Below, piece by piece: positions 1 through 13,573 of a stretch of 64,000 bases of DNA. Both the position numbers and the translations under genes were made by a program. The notes beneath the pieces were generated by a model. The model saw only the letters and a program-made list of their open reading frames with translations, was not told the DNA's origin and made no database searches. The stretch is from Streptomyces sp. NBC_01016 (GTDB taxonomy: Bacteria > Actinomycetota > Actinomycetes > Streptomycetales > Streptomycetaceae), in NCBI RefSeq assembly GCF_026341035.1, contig NZ_JAPEOQ010000002.1, forward strand, positions 930,001 to 994,000, given 5' to 3'. Each line of letters starts with the position of its first letter. Within the stretch, counting starts at the first letter, position 1.

Positions 1-297
1 CAGGCCGATCCGGAACGACTCCCAGAACAGCGAGTCGTGGCGCAGGTCGAGGAAGTTGTCCAGGCCGATGAACTGCGTGGGAGCGGTCCGTCCCGCCTGC
101 GAGTCGGTGAACGCGAGCGACAGGCCGTACAGGAGCGGGACCACGCTGAGTATCAGAATCGGGATCAGCGCGGGCATCAGCAGGAACCACGCGCCCCGGT
201 CCAGGCCGAGCGCTCGCTTGCGCTGACCCGGCGTGCGGGGTGGTGGTGTGCCGCGGCTGCCGGGGACGGCGTTGTCCCGGGGCGCGGTGAGACTCAT
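1..297 (-). CDS. Carbohydrate ABC transporter permease (MalF/UgpA type), 5' part only
   Basis: Ninety-nine codons from an ATG at 297 run off the left edge of the window. The N-terminus is hydrophilic with Pro and Arg residues, followed by a strong membrane segment around residues 33-52 and then a stretch ending FIGLDNF, which is typical of the first periplasmic loop of sugar ABC permeases of the binding-protein-dependent family. A GAGGA ribosome site lies 6 nt upstream of the ATG. The gene starts 16 nt after the stop of the LacI-type regulator on the same strand, so the two are probably co-transcribed and the regulator probably controls this importer. The substrate cannot be told from this fragment. 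Confidence 0.85.
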   Translation of the reverse strand, partial: MSLTAPRDNAVPGSRGTPPPRTPGQRKRALGLDRGAWFLLMPALIPILILSVVPLLYGLSLAFTDSQAGRTAPTQFIGLDNFLDLRHDSLFWESFRIGL

Positions 298-313
298 GGG
301 AATCCTCGATGTC

Positions 314-1411
314 TCAACTGTCGGGCGCCGCCCGGCCCGTGGAGGCGCGGACGACGAGGCGGGGAGGGGCGGTGGTGGAGCGGGGAGCGGGGTTCTCTGC
401 GGTGCTTCCGGGGGCTTCCGGGGCGGCGAGGCGGTGCAGCAGCAGTTCGGCGGCGCGTCGCCCGCGCTCGGTGGAGCCCAGGTCGACGCTGGTCAGCGGG
501 GGCCAGCCGGCCTGCGCGAGCACGCTGTCGTCCATCCCCGCGACCGCGACGTCCTCGGGTATCCGCAGGCCTCGGGCGTGCAGGGCGCGGGCGGCGCCGA
601 GGGCCAGCTGGTCGTTGGCGCCGAAGACCGCGTCGGGCCGCAGGTCGAGGAGCGACTCGGCGGCCGCGGCCCCGGACTCGATGCCGAAGTCCGTGTGCAC
701 GACGAGCTCCGGGTCGTATACGAGGCCGCAGTCCGCGAGGGCCTTGCGGAAGCCCTCGCCGCGCTTGCGGCCGGGGACCGTGTCGGCGGGGCCGTTGACG
801 AAGGCGATGCGGCGCCGGCCCGTCTCGTACAGATGACGCACCGCGAGCGCGACGCCCTCGACGGAGTCGGCGCGCACGCTGTCGACGGGGACGCCGCTGG
901 GCAGTGAGCCGATGACGACGACGGGGCCCGAGGCCGAGCGCAGCGCGTCCACGTGGGCGTCCGTGATGCGGATGGGGCACAGGATGAGGCCGTCGCTGGT
1001 GCGGTCGCCGAGGCTGCGGAGCACGGCGAGTTCGTCCTCGGCGACGGCGTCCGTGGAGTGCAGGAGGAGGCGGTACCCGGCGGCCTTCGCGACGGACTGG
1101 ATGGCGCGGACCATCGCCACATAGACCGGGTTGCCGATGTCGGGCATCGCGAAGGTGAGCTGGCGGGTGCGGCCGTCCTTGAGGGAGCGGGCCACCGCGT
1201 TCGGCACATAGCCGAGTTCGGCGGCGGCGCGCTCGACCTTCTCGACGGTCGCGGGGCGGGCCCCGATCCCGTTCAGCACGCGGGAGACGGACGCGATGGA
1301 GACCCCCGCGCGCTCGGCGATGGAGATGATCGTCGGCTGACCGCCACCGGTCGCCGCCGCCGTCGCCTGCGTCGTGGTCCTCGGCACCGCGCCTGCTCCC
1401 TTCGCCGTCAT
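314..1411 (-). CDS. LacI-family transcriptional regulator of a sugar uptake operon
   Basis: The 365-residue protein has a LacI helix-turn-helix at about residues 27-52 (IAERAGVSIASVSRVLNG, with the hinge helix following) and a periplasmic-binding-protein-like effector domain over residues 75-345. A low-complexity Ala/Thr/Gly tail of about 25 residues precedes the HTH, so a start somewhat further in is possible. Two operator-like palindromes lie just upstream of the start, which suggests autoregulation and control of the permease gene downstream. Repressor of a carbohydrate ABC importer is the likely role; the inducer is unknown. Confidence 0.92.
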   Translation of the reverse strand: MTAKGAGAVPRTTTQATAAATGGGQPTIISIAERAGVSIASVSRVLNGIGARPATVEKVERAAAELGYVPNAVARSLKDGRTRQLTFAMPDIGNPVYVAMVRAIQSVAKAAGYRLLLHSTDAVAEDELAVLRSLGDRTSDGLILCPIRITDAHVDALRSASGPVVVIGSLPSGVPVDSVRADSVEGVALAVRHLYETGRRRIAFVNGPADTVPGRKRGEGFRKALADCGLVYDPELVVHTDFGIESGAAAAESLLDLRPDAVFGANDQLALGAARALHARGLRIPEDVAVAGMDDSVLAQAGWPPLTSVDLGSTERGRRAAELLLHRLAAPEAPGSTAENPAPRSTTAPPRLVVRASTGRAAPDS

Positions 1412-1427
1412 GCTGTCGCCGTCATGC

Positions 1428-1459
1428 TGTAAACGTTTCCCGCTTCTGTAAACGTTTAC
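1428..1459. promoter_or_regulatory. Tandem LacI-type operators
   Basis: GTAAACGTTTAC at 1448-1459 is a perfect 12-bp palindrome, and TGTAAACGTTTCC at 1428-1440 is an imperfect second copy 19 bp away. The central CG flanked by AAA/TTT is the classic operator core of LacI-family repressors. They lie 17-48 bp upstream of the lacI-type start, so they should control that promoter. A 14-bp direct repeat (GCCGTCATGCTGT and one further base) separates them from the start codon. Confidence 0.85.
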
Positions 1460-1691
1460 GGATGTTGCGTCCTTGTTTCCCTGCCCGTCAACGCACCCAT
1501 CATGTGATCCACCTCACGGGCTAGTCCGGGAAGGTGGAGGTCAGCGTGTTGCGCAGGGCGCAAAACCGCAGGTAAGTACGGCCTTCCTTGCTGGCAGGGC
1601 CGATTTTTCGCGCGTACTTTCGGACTCGTCAACGGCAGCTCGCAAACGGCAGTCGGTAGTCAGCAGTCACAGGGGAGCGGGGTCCACGAGC

Positions 1692-2423
1692 ATGACCATC
1701 ATCGAGACCGGGGCGGATCTGCACGACGCCCACCGGGACAACCACACCCACCGCGATGTCAACGGTGGCTGGCTGCGGCCCGCGGTCTTCGGCGCGATGG
1801 ACGGGCTCGTCTCCAACTTCGCGCTCATGGCCGGCGTCGCGGGCGGCGCCGTCTCGCAGCAGACGATCATCATCACCGGCCTGTCGGGCCTCGCCGCCGG
1901 AGCCTTCTCCATGGCCGCGGGCGAGTACACCTCCGTCGCCTCCCAGCGCGAGCTGGTCGAGGCCGAACTCGACGTCGAGCGGCGCGAGTTGCGCAAGCAC
2001 CCGGCCGACGAGGAGAAGGAGCTCGCCGAGCTGTACGTCTCCCGTGGCGTCGAGTCGAAGCTTGCGCACGAGGTCGCCGCGCAGCTGTCGCGGGATCCCG
2101 AGCAGGCCCTGGAGATACATGCGCGGGAGGAGCTGGGCATCGACCCCGGCGATCTTCCCTCGCCGACGGTCGCCGCCGTCTCGTCCTTCGGGTCGTTCGC
2201 GCTCGGCGCCCTGATCCCGGTGCTGCCCTATCTGCTCGGGGCGAGCGCGCTGTGGCCCGCCGTGCTGCTCGCGCTCCTCGGACTCTTCGCGTGCGGGGCC
2301 GTCGTGGCCAAGGTGACGGCGCGTTCCTGGTGGTTCAGCGGATTGCGGCAGTTGGTCCTCGGTGGTGCCGCGGCGGGTGTGACGTATCTCCTGGGGAGCA
2401 TCTTCGGCACTTTTGCTGGTTGA
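1692..2423 (+). CDS. VIT/CCC1-family divalent metal transporter
   Basis: The 243-residue protein has the VIT1/CCC1 layout: two membrane segments at about residues 30-80 with the family signature DGLVSNFALMAGVAGG, a charged cytosolic helical region rich in Glu (about 85-150), and three membrane segments to the C-terminus. Families of this type move Fe2+ or Mn2+ across membranes. The open frame extends upstream to 1473, but the family homology begins at the ATG at 1692, which is preceded by a GGGGAG sequence. It stands alone, divergent from the LacI gene. The metal specificity is inferred from the family only. Confidence 0.9.
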   Translation: MTIIETGADLHDAHRDNHTHRDVNGGWLRPAVFGAMDGLVSNFALMAGVAGGAVSQQTIIITGLSGLAAGAFSMAAGEYTSVASQRELVEAELDVERRELRKHPADEEKELAELYVSRGVESKLAHEVAAQLSRDPEQALEIHAREELGIDPGDLPSPTVAAVSSFGSFALGALIPVLPYLLGASALWPAVLLALLGLFACGAVVAKVTARSWWFSGLRQLVLGGAAAGVTYLLGSIFGTFAG

Positions 2424-2643
2424 CGGGTCGCGGCCGTGGCCTGAAGATGCCTATACAGCGCCTTGCATAAGTAGTCGTTACCGCGCGGTTTCGATTGCGA
2501 GACCACGGGGCATGAGCCGTAAGCGCTGGGGGCAATGAGGCCCGCGGCGCACGCCAGCACCACCCCGGCCCTCGGTCATCGATCTGCCCGGCCAGGCCTC
2601 TCCCGCCGCCACCCGCGGTGTCCGCATGTTGGAACGCAGTATC

Positions 2644-2697
2644 CGGTTCCCGAGAACCGCTCCATCATGTAACTTGCACGAAATTTTTGAGTTGCAC
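2644..2697 (+). promoter_or_regulatory. Candidate gltB control region: inverted repeat plus TTGCAC direct repeat
   Basis: The 339-bp gap 2424-2762 before gltB contains no convincing gene. Within it, CGGTTC-CCGA-GAACCG (2644-2659) is a perfect 6-4-6 inverted repeat. TTGCAC occurs twice in direct orientation at 2674 and 2692, flanking an A/T patch that stands out in this GC-rich DNA. The arrangement looks like an operator plus a promoter or activator site for gltBD. The regulator is unknown and no transcription start is claimed. Confidence 0.45.
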
Positions 2698-2762
2698 TTC
2701 TCCGCAGAGGGCCAACGTCGTCCCTCGGCACGTACCTTGCCACGACGACGACGGGAGAGCCG

Positions 2763-7353
<4,591 letters not shown>

Positions 7354-7361
<8 letters not shown>

Positions 7362-8817
7362 TCCCAAGGGCTTTCTCAACCACGGGCGCGAAGTCGCCCA
7401 GACCCGCCCGGTCGACGAGCGCGTCAAGGACTGGAACGAGGTCTACGTTCCCGGGTCCCTGCTCCCCATCATCAGCAAGCAGGCGTCCCGCTGCATGGAC
7501 TGCGGCATCCCGTTCTGTCACAACGGCTGCCCGCTGGGGAACCTGATCCCCGAGTGGAACGACTACGCGTACCGCGAGGACTGGTCGGCCGCGCAGGAGC
7601 GCCTGCACGCGACCAACAACTTCCCGGAGTTCACCGGTCGCCTCTGCCCGGCGCCCTGTGAGTCGGCGTGCGTGCTCGGCATCAACCAGCCGGCCGTGAC
7701 CATCAAGAACGTCGAGGTCTCGATCATCGACCAGGCGTGGGACCGGGGCGACGTCGCCCCGCAGATCCCCGAGCGCCTGTCGGGCAAGACCGTCGCCGTC
7801 ATCGGCTCGGGCCCGGCAGGTCTCGCCGCCGCCCAGCAGCTGACGCGGGCCGGCCACACGGTCGCCGTCTACGAGCGCGCCGACCGCATCGGCGGCCTGC
7901 TCCGCTACGGCATCCCCGAGTTCAAGATGGAGAAGCGCCACATCAACCGCCGCATCGAGCAGATGCGCGCGGAGGGCACCAAGTTCCGCACCGGCGTGGA
8001 GGTCGGCCGCGACATCGACGCCGCGGGCCTGCGCAAGCGCTACGACGCCGTCGTCGTGGCCGCGGGTGCGACCGTGTCGCGTGATCTCCCGGTCCCCGGC
8101 CGCGAGTTGAACGGCATCCACTACGCGATGGAGTACCTGCCCCTCTCCAACAAGGTGCAGGAGGGCGACTACGTCCAGCCGCCCATCACCGCCGAGGGCA
8201 AGCACGTCGTCGTGATCGGCGGCGGTGACACCGGCGCCGACTGCGTGGGCACCGCCCACCGCCAGGGCGCCGCCTCGGTGACGCAGCTGGAGATCATGCC
8301 GCGCCCGAACGACGACCGGAACACGACCACGCAGCCGTGGCCGACGTTCCCGATGCTCTACAAGGTCACCTCGGCCCACGAGGAGGGCGGCGAGCGCATT
8401 TACTCTGCGGGCACCACCCACTTCGAGGGCGACGAGGACGGCAACGTCCAGTGGCTGCACCTCGCCGAGGTCGAGTTCGTCGACGGCAAGCTCGTCAACA
8501 AGCCCGGCACCGAGCGCAAGATCCCGGCGCAGCTGGTCACCCTCGCGATGGGCTTCACGGGCACGGACCAGGAGAACGGCCTGGTCTCGCAGTTCGGCCT
8601 CGACCTCGACGCGCGCGGCAACGTCGCCCGCGACGACGAGTTCCAGACGAACGTCCCGGGTGTGTTCGTGGCGGGCGACGCCGGCCGCGGCCAGTCCCTC
8701 ATCGTGTGGGCCATCGCGGAGGGCCGCTCGGCCGCCCGCGGCGTGGACCGCTTCCTGACCGGGGTGTCGGAGCTGCACGCTCCGATCCGCCCGACGGACC
8801 GCGCGCTGGCCGTGTAA
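7354..8817 (+). CDS. gltD: Glutamate synthase small subunit
   Basis: The 487-residue beta subunit passes electrons from NADPH via FAD and 4Fe-4S clusters to GltB. Cysteines 47, 50, 55 and 59 (CMDCGIPFCHNGC) begin the N-terminal iron-sulfur domain, and a second Cys group lies near LCPAPCESAC. Dinucleotide-binding motifs GSGPAGLAAA and GGGDTGADC mark the FAD and NADPH sites. The ATG lies inside the last codons of gltB. The 126 bp after the stop carry only a weak hairpin (8838-8855). Confidence 0.98.
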
Positions 8818-8943
8818 CGGTCCGCCGCTGAAACGTCCCGTACAACGGCGTACGGAACTGAGCGCGACGCTCGCCCTATAAAGTCCCCGACCGGACGCTG
8901 GGCGGGCGTCGCGGTGCGTTCGGGGGCTTCGGGCTCGGTCGCG

Positions 8944-9846
8944 TCAGTCGATGTGGAACGTCTCGCCGTACACCTTCCACGTCAGCGGAGTCTTCAGGGA
9001 CAGGTTCCCGTCGTAGAGGAACTGGCGCTGCGCCGTGTCGATGCGGGTGGTGTCGCGGTCGGGGTTCTTGGACTTCATGGCCTTGCGGCGCAGGTCGAGG
9101 AAGATGTCGAGGTAGTTCTTCTCGCTGCCGCCCTGCGACGGGGTGTCGGCCTCCTTGAGGGCGGCCTCGCGCAGTCCGTAGAAGCCGTTCGGGCTTGTGC
9201 CGGGGCCGTGCAGGACCATCGCGTCGTAGTAGACGAACTGGCCGAGCGTGCCGAGGCCGTCGAGCTTGGCGAGGCGGACCGCGGGGTCGAAGTAGCCGCG
9301 GTCGCGCTCCTTCTCCTGGATGTCCCGGAAGGCCTTGTGCGTGGCCTCCTGCTTCCACGCCGCGGTGAAGCCGGGGTCGAGGCCCTTGTGGGAGTCCGTG
9401 CCGTCGACCTTGCGCAGGGCGGGGAGGTAGCGGGCGAGGCCGTTGTCCGGGTGGGTCTTGGTGTAGCGCTCGACCAGGGTCAGCAGGTCGTGGGTGCCGG
9501 TGCAGAAGCCGATGATGCCGGCCGTGTAGCCCTGGCCGTCGTCGATGTCCTCGATGTAGCCGTACTGGCCACGCCAGTTGAGGGTCGAGTTCTCGGCGCT
9601 GGCGACGATCTGCTGGGCCAGGTCCTTCTTCTGCGGGGCGGCGAGGCCGGGAGGCAGGCTCGCGATCACCTTGTCGTCGGCCTTGCGCTCCGCTTCCGAC
9701 TGGTTGCCGGGGCGGGCCGGGGCGGAGGTGGTGGGGCGTGGGCCCGCGCCGTCCTGCTTGTCGTCCGGTGACAGGAGGTAGACGGCGGCGGTGGCGAGGG
9801 GGGCCACGGCGACGAAGGAGAGGAGCAGGCAGCCTGCGCGTTTCAT
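8944..9846 (-). CDS. csn: Secreted GH46 chitosanase
   Basis: The 300-residue precursor has a basic N-terminus and hydrophobic segment (residues 1-25), a Pro/Thr/Ala linker to about 50, and then a GH46 endo-chitosanase domain. The general acid Glu85 (SAENS) and Asp103 (EDIDDGQGY) are spaced 18 residues apart, as Glu22 and Asp40 are in the Streptomyces N174 enzyme. It should cut beta-1,4-glucosamine polymers outside the cell. The open frame reaches 9909, but MKRAG at 9846 gives a normal signal peptide and is preferred. It is convergent with gltD. Confidence 0.93.
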   Translation of the reverse strand: MKRAGCLLLSFVAVAPLATAAVYLLSPDDKQDGAGPRPTTSAPARPGNQSEAERKADDKVIASLPPGLAAPQKKDLAQQIVASAENSTLNWRGQYGYIEDIDDGQGYTAGIIGFCTGTHDLLTLVERYTKTHPDNGLARYLPALRKVDGTDSHKGLDPGFTAAWKQEATHKAFRDIQEKERDRGYFDPAVRLAKLDGLGTLGQFVYYDAMVLHGPGTSPNGFYGLREAALKEADTPSQGGSEKNYLDIFLDLRRKAMKSKNPDRDTTRIDTAQRQFLYDGNLSLKTPLTWKVYGETFHID

Positions 9847-9923
9847 GCGGCACACATTAAGCGAGTGTCTGTGCGACTTGGCGACCGGTGCCCGTTCCTG
9901 ACCCGGCACGGGTCCTACGCCAC

Positions 9924-10130
9924 GGGGCTCCGCCCCGGCCCCCGCTGCTCAAGCGCCGCAGGGGCTTGATGTGCATCGGCCCCACGTAGGGCCGGTCCGC
10001 CTTGGCCCACGCCGCGGGGCTCTGCCCCGGGCCCCGCGCCTCAATCGCCGGCGGGGCTGGTTTTGCCGGACCGGCGTTACGGATTCGGGGCTCCGCCCCG
10101 GGCCCCGCTGCTCAAACGCCGCAGGGGCTT
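9924..10130. repeat. Three copies of a dispersed GC-rich intergenic palindrome
   Basis: Copies at 9924-9965, 10014-10058 and 10087-10130 share the pattern GGGGCTCCGCCCCGG, CCCCGC, CTCAA(T/A)CGCCG, GGGGCT. The left part is a hairpin (GGGGCTCCGCCCC) and the flanks pair with each other. Further copies in this window are near 19.8, 33.8 and 63.4 kb. Such elements are common at 3' ends of streptomycete genes; they may act as terminators or be mobile repeats. Confidence 0.85.
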
Positions 10131-10227
10131 GATTTGCCCACCCGCAGGCAATCGCCCGGCTCCCGCCCATCTCCCACCCACCCGCCCCCTCCGGGGGCGT
10201 CGGCCCGACGGGGTGCCGGCGCCGTCT

Positions 10228-10500
10228 TGGGCGATTCGGCGCCGTCCGCGGCTCCCCATCCGTCGCGGTCGACGTCGCCCCGTCTTGGGCAACCTCCGCC
10301 AACCGCTGCGGTCGACGCCGCCACGGCCATGGGCAATCCGCCGCAGGCACGGCTCCCCACCCGCTGCGGTCGACCGCACCCGCCTTGGGTAATCCGCCGC
10401 AGGCACGGCTCCCCACCCGTTGCGGTCGACCGCACCCGCCTTGGGCAATCTGCCGCCTGGGGCGGCAGGGTGGGCAAGGCGGCGCCCCGGTGCGGCGCAA
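10228..10500. repeat. Degenerate tandem array with a 56-bp unit
   Basis: The string TGGGCAATCCGCCGC or close variants recurs at 10228, 10286, 10330, 10386 and 10442. The units at 10330 and 10386 are nearly identical over 56 bp; the earlier ones are shortened or diverged. Each unit contains GCGGTCGAC. The last unit ends in a hairpin, CTGCCGCCTGGGGCGGCAG. Part of the array recurs in inverted orientation near 36.87 kb. I see no gene between 9847 and 10531. Confidence 0.8.
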
Positions 10501-10531
10501 CCAGGACGGGAGGCGCCGGCCACGGCACGGG

Positions 10532-11467
10532 TTATGCCACGATCCGCGCGCGGCACGCGGACGGTGTGGCCCATGCGTCCCGGAGTGGGCGGGCCTTGCG
10601 GAGCCACAGGGACAGGTCCAGCTCCTCCGTGTAGCCCACGGCGCCGTGGAGTTGGAGGGCTGCGCGGGCTGCCGCGTAGGCCGCCTCGCCCGTTGAGAGC
10701 TTCGCCGCTGCGATGTCGGACGGGGACATCGTGAGTGCCGCTCCGAACAGCAGCGGGCGTGCGAACTCCAGGCCCACCAGCGCGTCCGCGAGGCGGTGCT
10801 TGACCGCCTGGAACGAGCCGACCGGGACGCCGAACTGCTCGCGCTGCCGGACGTAGTCGACCGTACGGCGGAGTAGTTCCAGGCCCACGCCGAGCGCCTG
10901 CGCCGCCGTCAGAAGTGACGCCATGTCCGACGCCTCCCGCACCTTCGCGCCACGCGCCACGACCTCGCCCCCTTCGGGCACGAACAGGCGCCGCGCGGGG
11001 TCGGCCGACTCCCGCAGCGGTCCGTGCCCGGCGGCCAGCCGTATCGCGTCACCGTCCACCATGAAGACGGCGTCCGCCGCGTCCGCGTCCAGCGCGTAGG
11101 GACCGGAGGGCAGGGTGGCCACCACCTCTCCCGCCGCGATCCGCGGCAGCCACTCCTTCGCGGCCTCCGTACCGTTCAGCAACGTCGCCACCGCCGCCGT
11201 CTCGACCACAGGACCCGGCACCGCGTGCCGCCCCAACTCCACGTACGACAACGCCAGTTCCACGGGAAGCGGGCCCACCCCCTCGTACGCCTCCGGCACC
11301 GCGAGCGCGAACACGCCCGCCTCCGCGAGCCGCCCCCACAGCGCCCGCCCGGGCCCCGCGTCGCCGCCCGCCCACGCGCGGACCACCGACGGGGTGTCCG
11401 CCGCCGTGAGCATCCGGTCGAGCGTGCGGCCGAACTCGGCCTGCTCCGCGTCCAGGAGGAACCTCAT
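10532..11467 (-). CDS. Acyl-CoA dehydrogenase, small partner subunit (FadE32/FadE33-like)
   Basis: This 311-residue protein is shorter than classical acyl-CoA dehydrogenases (about 380). It keeps the flavin-domain C-terminal helices (QREQFGVPVGSFQAVKHRLAD, then LQLHGAVGYTEELDLSLWLRKA), while its middle domain is degenerate. That is the pattern of one half of the alpha2beta2 dehydrogenases used in actinobacterial steroid degradation. Its ATG overlaps the last base of the larger dehydrogenase stop codon, so the two are coupled and probably form one enzyme. Likely role: FAD-dependent alpha,beta-desaturation of a steroid-derived acyl-CoA in the HIP pathway. The exact FadE number is uncertain. Confidence 0.82.
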   Translation of the reverse strand: MRFLLDAEQAEFGRTLDRMLTAADTPSVVRAWAGGDAGPGRALWGRLAEAGVFALAVPEAYEGVGPLPVELALSYVELGRHAVPGPVVETAAVATLLNGTEAAKEWLPRIAAGEVVATLPSGPYALDADAADAVFMVDGDAIRLAAGHGPLRESADPARRLFVPEGGEVVARGAKVREASDMASLLTAAQALGVGLELLRRTVDYVRQREQFGVPVGSFQAVKHRLADALVGLEFARPLLFGAALTMSPSDIAAAKLSTGEAAYAAARAALQLHGAVGYTEELDLSLWLRKARPLRDAWATPSACRARIVA

Positions 11468-12606
11468 CAGCGGCGTCCCTTCGGCAGGCCGAGCAGCCGC
11501 TCGGCGATGATGTCGCGCTGGATCTCGTTCGTACCGGCGTAGATGGGCCCCGCGAGCGAGAAGGTGTAGCCCTCGGCCCACTCGCCGTCCGCCAACTCTC
11601 CGTCGGCGCCGAGAAGTTCGAGCGCCGTCTCGTGCAGCGCGATGTCGTACTCCGACCAGAACACCTTGTTCAGGCTCGACTCCGCCCCTATCTGCTCACC
11701 CGCCGCGAACCGCGACGCGTTGCCGTACGTGAACAGCTGGTACGCGCGCGCCCCCACCACCGCGTCCGCCACCCGGTCCCGCACCGCCGGGTCCGCGCCG
11801 CGCTCCCGCCACAGCTCGAGCAGCCGGTCCGCGGAGGCGAGGAAGCGGCCGGGGGAGCGGAGCATGAGCCCCCGCTCGTTCCCCGTCGTCGACATCGCGA
11901 TGCGCCAGCCCTTGCCGACCTCCCCGATCACGTCCTCGTCGGGCACGAACACGTCGTCCAGGAACAGCTCGGCGAAGGCCGGCTTGCCGTCGATGCGGCC
12001 GATCGGCCGGACCGTGACACCCGGCGCGCGCAGGTCGAACATCAAGTACGTGAGCCCGTGATGAGGCCTGTCCGCCTCCGGGTCCGTACGGAAGATGCCG
12101 AACGCCCGGTCAGCGAACGCCGCACGCGACGACCACGTCTTCTGCCCGCGCAGCAGCCACCCGCCGTCCGTGCGCACCGCCCGCGACCGCAGCGCCGCCA
12201 GGTCGGAACCCGCCTCCGGCTCCGACCAGGCCTGCGCCCAGATCACCTCACCGCTCGCCATCGACGGCAGCACGCGCGCCCGCTGCTCGTCCGTGGCGTG
12301 GTCGAAGAGCGTGGGCGCGAGGAGGTTGATGCCGTTCTGTGAGACGCGGCCCGGCGCCCCCGCCGCGTAGTACTCCTCCTCGAAGATCAGCCACTTGAAG
12401 ATGTCGACGCCGCGGCCCCCGAACTCCTCGGGCCACGAGACGACCGACCAGCGGTCCGCGGACATCTCGGCCTCCCACGCGCGGTGCGCGGCGAAGCCCT
12501 CGGCCGTTTCCAGGGAGGGCGGCGGCTCGGCCGGAACGTGCTCGGCGAGCCACGCCCGCGCCTCCTCGCGGAACGCGTCCTGATCCGGGGTGAACTCCAG
12601 GTTCAT
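11467..12606 (-). CDS. Acyl-CoA dehydrogenase, large partner subunit (FadE31-like)
   Basis: The 379-residue protein has the full ACAD fold: N-terminal helices, the WAQAWSEPEAGSDLA flavin/substrate motif near residue 130, and the C-terminal NEIQRDIIAERLLGLP helix. By memory it resembles mycobacterial FadE31 (shared FEEEYYAAGAPGR and FLDDVFVPDEDVIG stretches), a KstR2-regulon member that pairs with FadE32 or FadE33. It starts inside the end of the hydratase-like gene (ATGA overlap) and runs into the small subunit, so three genes form one coupled operon. Predicted role: desaturation of a ring C/D breakdown intermediate. Confidence 0.87.
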   Translation of the reverse strand: MNLEFTPDQDAFREEARAWLAEHVPAEPPPSLETAEGFAAHRAWEAEMSADRWSVVSWPEEFGGRGVDIFKWLIFEEEYYAAGAPGRVSQNGINLLAPTLFDHATDEQRARVLPSMASGEVIWAQAWSEPEAGSDLAALRSRAVRTDGGWLLRGQKTWSSRAAFADRAFGIFRTDPEADRPHHGLTYLMFDLRAPGVTVRPIGRIDGKPAFAELFLDDVFVPDEDVIGEVGKGWRIAMSTTGNERGLMLRSPGRFLASADRLLELWRERGADPAVRDRVADAVVGARAYQLFTYGNASRFAAGEQIGAESSLNKVFWSEYDIALHETALELLGADGELADGEWAEGYTFSLAGPIYAGTNEIQRDIIAERLLGLPKGRR

Positions 12607-13484
12607 CGGGCGCCCGCCTCCTTCATGGCGTGGACGTCCATGCCGCCCAGGGAGTCCGCCGCCGTCTCCGCGTTGTGCGCGTGCGCCAGGTGGTGCAGGC
12701 CGAAGACGGAGTCCATGCCCGCGTGCAGGCCCTGGAGATCCTCCGCCTGGTTCACCGCGCGCTTGGTCAGCGCGAGCCCGAGCCGCGGCATCTCACCCAC
12801 CCGGTCCGCCAAGTCGCGCGTGGCGGCGGCCAGTTCGTCCCGGGGCGCCACCCGGTTGACCATCCCCACCTCGTACGCCCTGCGCGCGCTCATCCGCTCG
12901 CCCGTGAACAGGAACTCCTTGGCGATCCGCGGCGGCATCACCCACGGGTGCGCGAAGTACTCGACGCCCGGTATCCCCATCCGGACGACAGGGTCGGCGA
13001 AGAACGCGTCCTCGCTCGCCACGATCAGGTCGCACACCCAGGCCAGCATCAACCCGCCCGCCACGCACGCCCCTTGCACCGAGGCGATCACCGGCTTCGG
13101 CAGCTCGCGCCAGCGCCTGCACATGCCCAGGTACACCTCCGACTCGCGGGCGAACCGCGACTCGGCGCCCCGCTTGTCGGAGTGGTCCCACCACAGCCCG
13201 GCCCGCCGCTCGAACGGCAGATGCGCGTCCCGCTCCGGCGTCCCGATGTCGTGCCCCGCCGAGAAGTGCTCGCCCGCGCCCGCGAGCACGATCACCTTCA
13301 CGGCCTCGTCCTCGGCGGCCCGGTAGAAGGCGGAGTCCAGGGCGTACGTCATCGCCGAGTTCTGGGCGTTGCGGTACTTCGGGCGGTTCATCGTCACGTG
13401 GGCGACCCGGCCCCTGACCTCGTACAGGACGGGAGTGCCGGGACCGGTGTCGGGTCCGGTCTCGGCGGCGTGCGCTGCGGGCAT
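12603..13484 (-). CDS. Enoyl-CoA hydratase/isomerase-family protein lacking both hydratase glutamates
   Basis: The 293-residue crotonase-fold protein has oxyanion-hole segments AGAGEHFSAGHDIG and QGACVAGGL. Aligned by eye to hydratases, the two catalytic glutamates are replaced by Met (GGLMLAWVCD) and Val (FADPVV), so it is unlikely to be a classical hydratase. It may be a hydrolase, an isomerase or another crotonase-fold enzyme. GGAAGG at 13494-13499 sits 9 nt upstream of the ATG at 13484 but directly abuts an ATG at 13493, so 13484 is chosen. First gene of the operon with the two dehydrogenases. Confidence 0.85.
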   Translation of the reverse strand: MPAAHAAETGPDTGPGTPVLYEVRGRVAHVTMNRPKYRNAQNSAMTYALDSAFYRAAEDEAVKVIVLAGAGEHFSAGHDIGTPERDAHLPFERRAGLWWDHSDKRGAESRFARESEVYLGMCRRWRELPKPVIASVQGACVAGGLMLAWVCDLIVASEDAFFADPVVRMGIPGVEYFAHPWVMPPRIAKEFLFTGERMSARRAYEVGMVNRVAPRDELAAATRDLADRVGEMPRLGLALTKRAVNQAEDLQGLHAGMDSVFGLHHLAHAHNAETAADSLGGMDVHAMKEAGAR

Positions 13485-13497
13485 CGGAATCATCCTT

Positions 13498-13515
13498 CCC
13501 TAACAAGTGTTTGGT
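13498..13515. promoter_or_regulatory. KstR2-like operator, copy A
   Basis: CCCTAAC-N4-GTTTGGT forms an imperfect 7-4-7 inverted repeat between the divergent hydratase-like and ipdF genes. Within it, AACAAGTGTTTGGT (13502-13515) matches the mycobacterial KstR2 consensus AnCAAGnnCTTGnT at all but one defined position. The same architecture recurs at 24402-24419 between the other divergent pair of the locus. Likely bound by one or both TetR proteins encoded here. Confidence 0.7.
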
Positions 13516-13573
13516 AGGTTAGCTTATGGGCGTGGACAGCGTCGAGGCCTTCCCTGCCGAAAGAGGTGCGCGT

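Noticed and set aside
10228..10500. Possible short protein with repeats in the 56-bp array
   Set aside because: 56 is not a multiple of three, so the frame shifts in each unit; no start or ribosome site.
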